A DNA stretch of 64,000 nt from NCBI GenBank assembly GCA_021495925.1, contig JAKEKT010000001.1, positions 558,001-622,000 of the forward strand, read 5' to 3'. Below the pieces are notes generated by a model that saw nothing but the letters and a program-made list of their open reading frames with translations, was not told the origin of the DNA and did no database searches. Both the position numbers and the translations under genes were made by a program. The DNA comes from Diplodia intermedia. Taxonomy: Eukaryota > Ascomycota > Dothideomycetes > Botryosphaeriales > Botryosphaeriaceae. This document shows, one piece after another, positions 11,473-22,199 of the stretch (position 1 is its first letter; each line of letters starts with the position of its first letter).

Positions 11473-11640
11473 ATGAAACACTCACGCGCCGCCAATAAAG
11501 CGTTCTTCCGTGTTCTGTACAACAGGCCGCTCTCGCCCCTCACCCCGGCTGAATTCCGTGATGTTGCTATCTTGACCTCCGACTATGATTGCGTGCAGAG
11601 GATCAAGGACGCTCTGATCACCAACGTTGCCTATCTGATG
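11473..11640 (+). pseudogene. BTB/POZ domain C-terminal fragment (possible)
   Basis: The frame reads ...AFFRVLYNRPLSPLTPAEFR followed by DVAILTSDYDCVQRI. This matches the end of fungal BTB domains, where a P..E...A.L.D.YDC pattern is common. It breaks just downstream and has no upstream BTB core on this strand. Confidence 0.4.
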
Positions 11641-11739
11641 CTTTGCTGTAAGCACGTCTTCACTATGCCCTCAAGCGGTGCTTGGCTCAGAGGGCTATTT
11701 TTGACGAACATACCTTTCTGACTTGATCATGGATATAAG

Positions 11740-11850
11740 CCGATGAAAGCTTTTCTTCTAGTGAAAGGGCCTTCTCCATCAAGATATCAGGTTGGTAGAG
11801 ACTTGTGGACTGAGAACGAGCTGATTTTCTCACCACGAGGCGGTTGGCGC
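11740..11850 (-). pseudogene. BTB/POZ core fragment, opposite orientation (weak)
   Basis: On the minus strand a frame reads GEKISSFSVHKSLPT, a stop, then YLDGEGPFTRRKAF. This resembles the F.VHK.LL...S.YF...L.G.F segment of a BTB domain. The stop shows it is broken. The call rests on this short resemblance only. Confidence 0.28.
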
Positions 11851-11892
11851 TTGTCGTACTCGCCAGGCTCTTCTCCGTCAAACTAGAGGCAA

Positions 11893-12045
11893 GGTTTGTA
11901 ACATCCCAGCGCCACTTTGGCCATTCACGCTGTGCAGCTTCAGCTCCAAGTCGCAGACGATGATGGTCATGGCCGACGCCGACGTGTCGCTGCCGGCGAA
12001 GATGAGCAGGCTGGGCGTGTTTTCGAGCGCGCGCCGCGTTTGACG
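11893..12045 (-). pseudogene. Cytochrome P450 I-helix fragment
   Basis: The minus strand reads ENTPSLLIFAGSDTSASAMT, a strong match to the P450 I-helix oxygen-binding signature (AGxDT). No ExxR or haem-binding Cys motif is present nearby and the frame ends soon after, so this is an isolated remnant. Confidence 0.5.
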
Positions 12046-12394
12046 CTAGAAGCAACGAGAACCTATGACCTGCAACAGTTTCATTTCCCCAGTCCCAGTG
12101 TCTCCTAAAGCATAGAAGTTATGCCATTTTGACTTGGATTGAAGCACTAAGCTTAAACATGTGAATAGCCTTTACGTCTCTCAACTTAAATCAAAAATTC
12201 AATAACATTTTGGTCGTCCGCTATCACCAGATATACGTAAACGACACGTTTTAAGAGGGCATTCACAATGATTTGCATGACAATGTATTTAATCACAATT
12301 ATCTATTCTCACTCGTCGCCTGTTCAAGTGAGCGAGTGCATTCTCCGTGAGGTTCAGATTTAGACCTCCACCGGAGCAAACAGGGCCAGCTGCT

Positions 12395-14350
12395 TTACGA
12401 TTCAGTCTCGGCATCCTGCGATCCTTGAGCATCGGGGTCGATACTCAGAAATCTCTCAATGTCGGGCATGTCGTCATGTTCGTCCAGGTTGTTGATTCTT
12501 TCGAATGCCTCCCGAACATTGAGTTCCCTTCTTCCACCGGTCTTAAACCAGATGCCGTGCTCTTTGTATTGTAGCCAGATGGGGAGCACCTCTTCCCACT
12601 CTTTCAGAGCCTTTTCGTAGTCTCTGCGGATCTCTGGTTCTCGTGCTATGATGTCTTCCCAGTAGGCAATCTCCTCTTCGAGCTTCTTTCTTTCCTCGTG
12701 CTCGGCAACGAGGCTCTTCATCTCCCTCTCCATGTTCGTGTGATATGGCGTGTTTTTGGAGATGAAACTGCAATGCTTGGCCCATTGCGCGTAAGGCACG
12801 CTGTTGACGCTATCGTTGCTCTCACCGGCACTGTGGCGTGCGAACCCCCCACCGGATGTAATGTAGCCATCACCGATGCATGAGAATATGATCTCCGCCG
12901 GCACAGCCCAAGTGGGCTGGCCCAAGACGCAAACTGGAAAGGCATCGAGCCTATACAGCTTCTTCAGTGATTTGGTCTCGTGAAGGTAGATTGCACAAGC
13001 CTCGGTCAAGCCCATGATGAGGTTGGAGCTATTGTGGCTGAGATGCTGCGCGATCCGATCACCGGAATCCTTCGAGTATCCGAAATACTGAAGCGGACGG
13101 GCCAGGGGCACCGTCTTGTCATCAACGTCTTCCATACGTTGCTCAAGCGCGTCACAAAACTGCAATATCTTGGCTTGCCTTAATACCGAAATCTTGTTGT
13201 CACGTTGAAGATATCTCCGATTATCGCTTAGCCAGGCAGGTAGAGGCGCGATCTTTCCAGATTTCCGCTTGTCAGCTCTCATTCTGGCACCGTCAATTGC
13301 AGCAGCATCTTGATCGGACTGCACGCCCATATGAGCGTATTCGCGCATCATATGCAAGATTTGAAGGTGATCACCCGCGGAGGGTGCATTGCCATTCTCG
13401 TCGACCAGCATGATGTTGTAGATCGAGGGTCGATTGGCACAGTTCACTTTGTAGAAACTGATCTGGCTGGCTACTGGCTCCTCCTTTTGGTGATAGGCCT
13501 TGGAGATGTTGCCGCAAATGATTGCATTCAGCATGGGTCCCGTCAAAGTGCACATGATTGGGGTGGTCAATCGCATCCAAGTGCCGAGGCGACAGCCTTC
13601 CAGAGCACTTCTTTTCTCTCGCTCGTCTTCCCAGACGGCACGGAGCATATCTCTGTAGCTTATTGTCAGCAGCTTTGCATACCTGTTCCCTTGTTGAATC
13701 GCAGGTTCGAGGTGTTCTGGTTCTAATGGGTCTTGGCTTGACTCGGGAACAGGTCCGATGATTTCATCATCTTCAAAGTACTCATCTTCATAGTACTCAA
13801 CATCTTCTCCTTCGAGAGGAAGATCGTCATCACGCTTCGCTGCTTTCGCTGCGGCATGCTCATCCATGGGATCATCCATTACTGGAAGATCATCAAGTTC
13901 CATGGCATCTTCATCGGCTTCCATGTCGTCTTCATGGACATCCGGTGCAACTCCTTCAGCAATGGGTTCTGTGGGTTCACTTTGGGGCTGTCTGTGGGCA
14001 TGATTGACAGGGTGATCCACTTGGAGTTCGTCTTCCGAGCCGAGGTCTCGAAAGCTACGAGGCGGTGAACTTGGGAAACGAAAATTGTCAAAAGTCCGCA
14101 CTTGTACCTCACTTGCGAAACGAGTGCGTTTTGTTGACCGCGAAGCGTTTCCAGTGCCTTCCACCGTCGTTTCAGTCGAAACGCGATGCGATTGATGCGA
14201 TGCATCATCAGGTTGGTTCACGAGCTCAGCGTCTGCCGAGGACTCATGCAGTCTGGTGCCATCATCCAGGCCTACCTTTTTGTTGTACATCAATGGAGGT
14301 GAGCCGTGGCTGGATGATGCTGACGAGGTACAAGCGGGTACCGCGTCCAA
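12395..14350 (-). CDS. Uncharacterised 651-residue protein with acidic N-terminal half
   Basis: Single uninterrupted exon, 651 codons, so it is clearly coding although the family is not recognised. Residues 1-140 are Ser/Thr/charged and probably disordered. Residues about 140-220 are very acidic (EDDMEADEDAMELDD; EDVEYYEDEYFEDDE). About 225-520 looks folded, with mixed hydrophobic segments (GTWMRLTTPIMCTLTGPMLN; FPVCVLGQPTWAVPAEIIFS). About 540-605 is a strong coiled coil (EERKKLEEEIAYWEDII). No signal peptide or clear membrane segment is seen. It is the only intact long gene between 9.3 and 22 kb, among relics and repeats. A transposon-borne or lineage-restricted protein is possible. No function is claimed. 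Confidence 0.75.
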   Translation of the reverse strand: MDAVPACTSSASSSHGSPPLMYNKKVGLDDGTRLHESSADAELVNQPDDASHQSHRVSTETTVEGTGNASRSTKRTRFASEVQVRTFDNFRFPSSPPRSFRDLGSEDELQVDHPVNHAHRQPQSEPTEPIAEGVAPDVHEDDMEADEDAMELDDLPVMDDPMDEHAAAKAAKRDDDLPLEGEDVEYYEDEYFEDDEIIGPVPESSQDPLEPEHLEPAIQQGNRYAKLLTISYRDMLRAVWEDEREKRSALEGCRLGTWMRLTTPIMCTLTGPMLNAIICGNISKAYHQKEEPVASQISFYKVNCANRPSIYNIMLVDENGNAPSAGDHLQILHMMREYAHMGVQSDQDAAAIDGARMRADKRKSGKIAPLPAWLSDNRRYLQRDNKISVLRQAKILQFCDALEQRMEDVDDKTVPLARPLQYFGYSKDSGDRIAQHLSHNSSNLIMGLTEACAIYLHETKSLKKLYRLDAFPVCVLGQPTWAVPAEIIFSCIGDGYITSGGGFARHSAGESNDSVNSVPYAQWAKHCSFISKNTPYHTNMEREMKSLVAEHEERKKLEEEIAYWEDIIAREPEIRRDYEKALKEWEEVLPIWLQYKEHGIWFKTGGRRELNVREAFERINNLDEHDDMPDIERFLSIDPDAQGSQDAETES

Positions 14351-14973
14351 ATTTTCGCCCTTCGAAGGATCGCTGGGATCGGGGGGAGGAGACGGGCTGT
14401 CCAGCCGAAAATTCTTGCTGGAAAAGAGGCGTGAGCGGAGGAGTGAGGCCTCTTCTAAGCAATTTAGTCAGTACTGCATGCCGGCCTCTAAGTGGGTGAC
14501 CTACTTTGGTTTGGAGGGTAGGATAACCTGCCCAGATTCCCGGTGGGAGCAGCCCGATGAGAGCTTGAGCGCTCGGGCTCGTCGGGCGGGTCGGGCGGAT
14601 CTGGTGGCATGGTTTTGGGATGATTTGGTTTCGCAGAGTTGAATGGAGGCTTGGGTGAGTCGGTAGGCAGCAGCGCGGCTGCCCACGCTAACCAATTGTG
14701 GATCAACAGCGCATGAGGCAGGCACCCCGCAACCCGCCACTACTCGGTGGGTAACAAGATAATTCTACACAATATTCGGAATCACTTGATGTGGCTCAGA
14801 TCGCTTTGAAATTTGCACCGAAGTACCCATTGAAATAGAAACCGTATGCTGCTGAATGTTGTCGATACTGTACATTGTGATGTGTATAGTCGGGCGGGAG
14901 TGTTCATTACTGTCGATTCCGGTCGGCTTCACGAGGGGCGGACGGGGATGTCAAATGAATCTTCGAAATCTTT
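14351..14973. other. Intergenic gap, nothing recognised
   Basis: Upstream of the 651-residue gene. No supported ORF or repeat was seen until the MITE-like element. Confidence 0.5.
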
Positions 14974-15150
14974 CGGCAAATAACCCAAATACCCAGTTTC
15001 TAAAAAATCATTTCTGAGACACCCATACCCTTACCCAAATACCCACATTTTTCGAATGTCTTGACAAAAAGTTCAAAAGTGGGTATATGGATAAGGGCAT
15101 GGGTATCTCAGAAATGATTTTCTGAAAACTGGGTATTTGGGTAATTGTCG
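14974..15150. mobile_element. Foldback MITE-like element, copy 1
   Basis: A 177-bp element with terminal inverted repeats of about 50 bp, left starting CGGCAAATAACCCAAATACC and right ending GGGTATTTGGGTAATTGTCG. ACCCAAATACCC-type motifs recur inverted in the interior, so nearly the whole element can fold back. No coding capacity. A second copy is at 20501-20683. No clear target-site duplication flanks this copy. Confidence 0.82.
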
Positions 15151-17475
15151 CTCGTCCGGGGGTGTCTGGGGCGGCGCACGCGACTGTGGGTTGCCTTTGG
15201 GTTGGACTGTAGCGAATCATACCCCTGGAAAGTCGGACAGTAAATACCCATGATTGCAGGGAAACTTCAACACCGATGCTATTGTGGGTCAGGAGAATAC
15301 AGTACACCAAGCTTCACTTTGGTTGCAGGGAAAGCACTGGAAATGCCTGTCAAGCGCTGCCAAGGTTGCCAAGGTCGTCAAAGCTGGTGCGACCGAAAAG
15401 CGCAAAAAGGCCAGTAGCGAATCAGCTGCTGCTTCCGAAACACTCTCCTTGCCGGCCAGGAAGACAATACGTGGCGCTCAAGATGATTCCAAACAGTCAT
15501 GGATGTGGAACAGCCAACAAGATTAACTTGTATGCAACTCGTCGGCTGAAAGGTCCCATCAAAGTGTAGCGGAAATGGACGTCTCCCAAACAGGCAACCG
15601 TCAATTCGCCGTTGAACAATACGCTGCAAGCAGTACGACTGTTGTTGCCAATTGAAACTCGTTGCGTCGATCGTATTATGGAAGACTTGGAATTGCCCCG
15701 TCCTTTCTTGAAGTGAAATAAATGATGTCGTCGCTGATTTCTGAGAATTTCGCTAAGCGATAAGCTTCACTGAGATGTCTGCTTGGAGCAACCTGCCACA
15801 ACGCGAGCCTGTCGGGTGCTGCAACTGAGCTTGATTTTGCCGCCGGAGGACTGTGGAAGGGAACGTGAACAGGCGGAACAAACCGTTGAGGCCTGATGCC
15901 CGTCAGTTGGTTGGGCTGCAGGAAGATGGATGGTCGTTGCTCTTTGGGCTGATTCCGCACGCTGCAACGATCGGTCGCACCAAACAATACCAGTCTCTTG
16001 GTAGGATTCGTAATCCGACCTCAGCGCGCAGCCGGCCACCACTCTTTTGATTTTTCCATATCCGTAGCCTGAGATTGTAGGAGGACATTTGAACCCAAAC
16101 GACTGGTATATGTTAAGCACAGCGGAGTCGGATGATGAGGATTGGTGTTGGAATCACTCTTCAAGTTACCAAGGAACCCATGAGGTGGCTTTCGAGACGT
16201 CGAAAGTAGTGGGCATTGATTGAAGCCGTGAAACCGCAGGCGAGGCCATACACTCTGGGAAAGTGCGGCTGTCCTTCCCCCAGGCTCAGCTCACTCGATA
16301 ATGGAGCGATGAATCATGGTTTGCTGCTCGGAGAGTTGTAGAGCAATTGTCCTTGTCTAGTGTTGTCGAATGCAAGTAGAAGATGAGCTGCACTGGCAGA
16401 AACAGAATAGTGACAGGGACACCGCGACGCCACGAATCTGACGGCGCTGGGCTGAAAGTATCAAGATTTTTGAACAGCTCAACTAGCTCACTCGTAAAGA
16501 CCATACGAGAGAGTGAGCGGACCTCGTTTTGCCTAGACGCGAGCACGTTGGAGATAGAATGCCGAAGCGGTGGCAGAACGGAGCAGCACGCCACGCCGAT
16601 GTCTCGTTTGTGTTGGAATGAGCAGCTCCGGAAGCTATAGCACGAAAGAGTCGGTGAACGGGTTTTGGTTGCGGCGAGTTTGCGTTGGACTTGACGCCTC
16701 GAGAAGGTAGGCTGTGTGGGTGAGATCCTGAGTCAAGCCGGGGGGTACTATAAGGGACCATGAGCAGAGCGCAACGTATGCGCAACAAGATACCTTGGAC
16801 CTTTTGGGAGTCGCGAACTGGCGGTTATTTCAAGATGCGGCGCTGGGCGGGTGAGCTCAGCGCGCCAGACGTTCTAGGCTAGCGCAGGGACTCGAAGCTG
16901 ACGATGAATGCGCTCGGCGCCACCAGTCGGCAGATTCCTCCCGCGAAGACGAGAAGACGCGTCGAACAAGCTTGGAAGGGTCCTGAAGGCATGGCATGGC
17001 TCCAATCTTGCTGTGAGCCGAAGCGCTAGATCGCGCCTGCTGCTGGGGGTGGGTGAGATGTTGGTTGGTTCGTGGTTTTGGTGACCCAAGCGAAGGTGTG
17101 TAGGCGGCAGAGGAAGTCATTGCCACCCCGGCCTTTGAACCAGCCTCCACTTCACCACCTCTACCACGCCTGCGCTCCTCCATATCAAGCCCGTATAGCC
17201 TCGAAACACCAGCGCCATTTGCTTATACACCTTTGAGCACCCTAACGACCTTTACGGAACGGCCTCTATCGATTAAGGTAACGTAAAGCGCCTAGCCTCA
17301 CTCTCACCTCACTCTCAGATCTACATTGTCACCGGAGACACCCAACAACGCAGTGAGGAGGTTCCAGAAGGCCAGCGACTCAAGATACCACCTACTACTT
17401 CTAATGACTCGAATACGCCTGATAAAGCTCCGATGACCTTTTCTAGGTGAGCGAGGCCTTTACCAAGGACCTTCG
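15151..17475. other. Gene-poor stretch, no supported gene
   Basis: Only short open frames, none with recognisable motifs. A 108-codon minus-strand frame at 16857-17183 is the longest, is low in information, and is not called as a gene. Confidence 0.45.
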
Positions 17476-17577
17476 TTGCCTGAGGTGTCGTCAACTGGCT
17501 GCCTAGAGTATCGTCAACTGGCTGCCTGAGGTGTCGTCATCTCGCTGCCTGAGGTGTCATCAACAGGCTGCCTCAAC
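17476..17577. repeat. 23-bp minisatellite, four copies plus partial
   Basis: Units of about 23 bp with the core CTGCCTGAGGTGTCGTCAAC are repeated from 17476. Copies differ at a few positions, several of them transitions. The period is not a multiple of three, which argues against a protein repeat. Confidence 0.85.
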
Positions 17578-18420
17578 CGGAGGTCTGCCACCCTCCTACC
17601 TTGCAGGCACTCTCAACTCACACCCCAGCTCGAAGAAACCACCACCGTCATCAATGATTTCATCCTCCAACCCGCAAGCATAACCCGCACTGGCTCTCCC
17701 AGGCCTGTCACGCAGAAGATACTACTCGAGCTCTAATCAGGCCAGCAATTGTACGGAGCAGCCCAAGTGTATCCAAATTAACGTAGCGGAAGCAGATGCG
17801 GAGGTCCGAATCAGTGTCAAATGCTAAGCGTCGTCATCACAGCTGACGAGTTGCAGCCTGACACAAAAAAAAATCATGATCTCGCAGCCCATCGTGTCCA
17901 GAGTTTCCGATGATTTCACGAGTCAAACCATGCTTTGGCCTCCAGTTTGCTGCCATCAATTCGCCTAAGACACACAATGTCCCGCTGCACCTCAGATGCC
18001 GTTTTCTCCAGGAATGGTGTCTACACAATAAGTGAGAATAAGTACGGAATGACATTCGGCATTCTTTTGTTGCTTGCTATCATCCTGTGTGAAACCAACA
18101 TTAATCCGAAAATTTCTACAAAGAGCGACGCTGAGGGATCGTCTGTATCTAAGCGGTAGCAACGGACATCTACATCTCGATGCAATCATAGAGGTGCCGC
18201 CGCACGGGAATGCCCAAGAAGCGGCCCGGCGTGTTAAGCTAAACTGGCTATTTCCGGTAATGTTTCTATTCTGTTCCAACAGCGTCGTCGCCCACCCCGC
18301 CTTCGCCGTCGTCGCCGCCGTCGCAACTATATTTGAGTGTGTCATAAAGCATAGGGTAAAACCTACGGCGATTGCAAAAGGTAGGTGGAGGACATTAAAG
18401 TGGATTGTAATTTAACAAGT
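17578..18420. other. Gap between minisatellite and AT-rich block
   Basis: No supported gene. A GTC/GCC-rich run lies at about 18285-18330. Confidence 0.45.
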
Positions 18421-18489
18421 TTGCGCGCTGGATTTCGGTTTTTTGCATGGCACAATAGCAATGCAAATTGTATAACGGTATTTTAGTAT

Positions 18490-18900
18490 AAGGTTCTTGC
18501 TTAAAAAAATAATTCGGCCAACCATATTTCACAATTTTTTTCTTACGTTTTATGCCAGTTTCAGCAGCCATTAACGCCTAAAAAACCACGTTCTTATAAT
18601 ATAATAGCAAGGCATATTATAAAAAGATACTCTACCATAAAGCTTTTATCTAGAAAATAATTCGACTAGTTATATTTCACAAATTTTTTCTCTACGTATT
18701 TCGCTAGTTATAGCGGCAATTTATGCTCTAAAGATTATAATCGTTTATTATATATAATATTACTCTATTATAAGACTTTCGTTTAGAAAATAATTCGACT
18801 AATTATATTTTATAAAATTTTTTTCTATGTATTGCGCTAGTTATAGCGGCGATTAACACTCTAAAGATTATACTTATATAGTAATACTCTTATCACGCTA
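18490..18900. repeat. AT-rich tandem repeat, three diverged units
   Basis: Three consecutive units of about 130-150 bp start near 18497, 18648 and 18781. Each carries AAAATAATTCG(A/G)C, then a TATATTT(C/T)A(C/T)A tract, a GC(T/C)AG(T/C)...AGC core and a CTCTA...A tail. Units 2 and 3 are closest. Many differences look like C-to-T or G-to-A changes, as expected after repeat-induced point mutation. Strongly AT-rich sequence continues to about 19190. Confidence 0.72.
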
Positions 18901-20500
18901 GTATCTTTGCATTTAACTACTATACCGGTGATTATAGGCTAAAGACGTAAGTGGGGTGTTAAATAGCAGCGGCTAAGAGTAGAGAAGCATAAAATAATAA
19001 GATAAACGCTCTAGCATAATAATAATATAGATATAAATAGATATTAGTAAACAAGCATTATCGTTAAAGAGACGAATAATAGTAAGCAATAAAGAGAAGC
19101 ATAATAAGAGAATAAGAGTAGATTCTAGTTAGGTAATGACTAAGAAAGAAGCTATATATATGCATCGGTAGTAGGTGCTTAACATGGCCGCCTTTTTCTT
19201 TACTATAAGTACGCCAGTGTTTGGTGTTTACAGCAACCGTCGAATAGGCCTAGCGAATGATTGCATTAAGTGCAAATTTGGCCCATAGTGAACACGCTGT
19301 TTGTATACTTATGCTAAAAGATCGGTAATAGAGCTCTACCAAGCGCGCACTTCGACCACAGATGCTGTGGTTTAATTCGCGATCGCTTTTATTGGGTGTT
19401 GATGGTCGAAATTCCAATGCAGCGTTTCGAAATAGATGAGAGGTTGTAATGCGCAATTTTTTGTTACAGCGGCTATTGCGGCGCGCCGAAACCCCGCTTG
19501 GGGCTGCAAAGGTGCTAGCATAGCTGCGCTGAGTGGAAATTTTGACCGCGGACGCTTCATTAGAGGAATTTAGCCGCCGCCGAACCTCATACCGAACTTC
19601 AAAACTTGCCTTGTCCAGTAATAACTACTCTGTGCACGCCCAACTCTAGGTTAGCGTATACCTCCCGCAGCATAGCTTCTCGCTACGGGATTGCAACTAA
19701 ACTAGTTTTCGAACAACCACGTAAGTTCAGAATTAAAGTTCGGCATGGGGTTCAGCGGCGGCTAAATCCCTCTATTCTGATGGTCAATTGTTGCATTGTT
19801 GTTGTAGCAGCTGAAAGGTGATACAGAGGTCTCGTATTGGCGATGAGGGTAAAGCAAGACAATAAATTGACTGATTGCTTTTGGCGTCCATGAGAAAAGG
19901 CCAGGATCTGTGTGTTGCAGCTCAGAAATTGGCGACACGGTTGTATTAGATGCGCAAATTTGATTACAGGCGCTCTGCTGTCATTACAGTATCCAAGGAA
20001 TCCATAGGTGCGGAACCATAGCCATGTGGAGAGGGTAACATGACCAGCCACTGTTTTTCGATCTCCCGGTTGCTCCATTGCCATCGCAGGAGCAAAGAAA
20101 ACTGCTGGCATATGAGACTTGAGTGATGTCGACTGTGATTTGTGCTGCATGTTGCGTTGAATGCGAAATTTGATCGGAAGGATCTCTTATGCACGGTCGC
20201 TCTGTTGCCATTACAGTAGCGAAAAGCATTGCTGACATGTTTCACTCGTCGCGAGTGTTGACTCAAGTCTGCATAAGCGACATGGTTGCGTCAAACGTGC
20301 AATGGCCAATTAAAGATGTTGCTCCTCAGCTCGTAGTCGTAGAGCTGTTGTTATTAATTGATTGTTCTATTGTTAGTTGCTATTCCAAGTTGAGGGGAAA
20401 TGCCGGCATCCGTGGTAGTTTTTTGTTGACCAAGATCCTTGCTGCATCTGTTGAACTCCGCGCCATGGCTGTGCCGGGCGCGATGGGATGCGCGTCCAGC
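18901..20500. other. AT-rich tail and low-information repeats
   Basis: No supported gene. About 18900-19190 is AT-rich, with many TAATA and AAGAG words. Two diverged related segments (about 19949-19990 and 20161-20222, sharing TTTGAT, CGCTCTG and CATTACAGTA) suggest an old duplication. Confidence 0.45.
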
Positions 20501-20683
20501 CGGCAAATAACCCAAATACCCAGTTTCTGAAAAATAATTTCCGAGACACCCATACATACACTTAACCAAATACCCATATTTTGCGAATGTCTTTAAAAGA
20601 TTCCAAAACTGGGTATTTGGGTAAGGGTTTGGGTATTTCAGATATTATTTTCTGGAAACGGGTTATCTGGGTAATTTGCTGGG
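20501..20683. mobile_element. Foldback MITE-like element, copy 2, with candidate 7-bp TSD
   Basis: A 183-bp relative of the 14974 element: left end CGGCAAATAACCCAAATACC, right end rich in GGGTAATTTGC. It is flanked by GTCCAGC at 20494-20500 and 20684-20690, a candidate 7-bp target-site duplication. Removing element plus one repeat (190 bp) joins the open minus-strand frames on either side in phase, though a plus-strand frame also stays open. Confidence 0.8.
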
Positions 20684-22199
20684 GTCCAGCGTACCAGCTG
20701 CGCAGAAGTCTCATCAAGCATACGAATGGTCTGCCGGTACTTTGCGATAAAGCTTCCATAGGTCGTAGATCTTTTGAAAATCCATCTGACCGCATGGAGG
20801 AGGACGAGGAGGAAGAAGACGACCAGAAAATCATGGACCCCAGGCTCCACAACGCAGTCGACGACGAAATTGTACCATACTGGAAGCCCAAGATGAATAA
20901 GGTGCACAAACTTTTCCAACGATGGAGCTTGGGCGACCCGGCCGGCAAGCCTCTCCAGAAAAAGAAGGCCGGCATGCAACGTACCGTGACGGAACTCACA
21001 GACATAAAGGCCTGAAAGATATACAATGCGGACATCAAAACCAGCAGAACGAACCTGGCGGTCAAGGTCATGCTGCAAATGGCCCAGTTCCTTATGACAA
21101 CGGACGGCGAATATTAGAGCGGCGAGAAACTCAACAGGTACTGACTCCGAACTTCACAAGCGACGGAGGTTTCGCTCAGATCTTGATGTGGCCTTCTGGT
21201 CGTCGGTCTCCAAAGTCGATGCGGTAGACAACGTCCCTAAGCAATCAATGCACCGACAGCAGAATAAAACATGACAATTTTTGTTGATTTGCCGACGTGG
21301 TTTGCAAAGGCTGGCAAGTAATGCAGATTAAGCCCTGTTGTGTGCGCGCAGCACTAGGTGGGTCAACAACATCGTAAAAGTAGGATTTCGCAGTAAAAAC
21401 CGCAGTGAAAAGCAGTAGAATATCGTACAGGGCTGTCGGTTGGTAGGGTAGTTGCTTCCGGCCATTGGTCAAAGCCAGGGGCGAGGCTGGTAGCCGACCG
21501 GTGCAAGAACCACCCAGGAGACACCAAGAGCTGCCCAGAGCCACACAGAGCCACCAACACCTGACAACCACTTCAACAACCCATTCATGCCATGCATTCC
21601 ACTCTGTATGCGTTGTTTGTCGATTGAAGCCGTCAACCATCACTGGTTAGCGAGGAATCCGACATGCGACCGTCCATTTGCAGCGAGATTGACGGCGGGA
21701 ATGCGAGGAGGCACCGGACGTCGAATTCATCAGCGCGACGAGGCGGAAATGTCCAGAGCTGAGCGAACCTGAGCGAAGCGCGAGACGTTGAGGCGTTTGT
21801 GAGCGCGCGTTGTGAAACGCGTCATGAAACGCGGGCGCGGTTGTTGCAGAGGCGACGCCAAGCCACTAGCAGCCATGACTAATCTTCGCCTCCAGTCCCC
21901 GGTAGCCCCAACGCCAAGCCCGCCGGTCCCCCGCCAGTCGTGCCGTAGCTGTGCAGAGACAAAAGTCATGGCCAACGAATCACAGTTTCGCAAAAATGAC
22001 TGCAGAGCTGAAACGGTGGCATCAAACCTTTCCCGCGTATTGCAGTGAAATCGAAACAGTCTCAATTGCGTGCTACTATCACTTATGCATGTCATCACAA
22101 ATACAAGTCTCGAAGAAATCCAGTCATCTCGTCATCAAGTAGCCTACCGCAAACACCAAACGCCTTGCTATGAAAGATATGGCAGTCATGCTAGTCGTG
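20684..22199. other. Region with one acidic/basic ORF fragment
   Basis: A plus-strand frame reaching 21013-21015 includes MEEDEEEEDDQKIMDPRLHN from 20794 and then KPKMNKVHKLFQRWSLGDP. It looks protein-like in composition but has no recognised domain and begins in the sequence interrupted by the MITE. It could be a gene remnant. The rest (21.0-22.2 kb) has no supported gene and includes the SSU72 3' flank. Confidence 0.35.

Larger units (their letters stand above)
11187..12394. other. Gene-fragment graveyard
   Basis: No intact gene. It carries BTB-like and P450-like scraps in opposite orientations, then an AT-richer stretch (about 12110-12340) that probably includes the 3' untranslated region of the minus-strand gene ending at 12395. 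Confidence 0.5.

Noticed and set aside
13690..13710. tRNA B-box-like GGTTCGA
   Set aside because: Lies inside the 651-codon gene and has no partner A-box or cloverleaf.
14974..15150. ACCCAAATACCC motifs as telomere-like repeats
   Set aside because: They are part of a palindromic element and do not form a TTAGGG-type tandem array.
16857..17183. 108-codon minus-strand ORF as a gene
   Set aside because: Low-complexity composition, no motif, no splice-linked neighbours; could arise by chance in GC-rich DNA.
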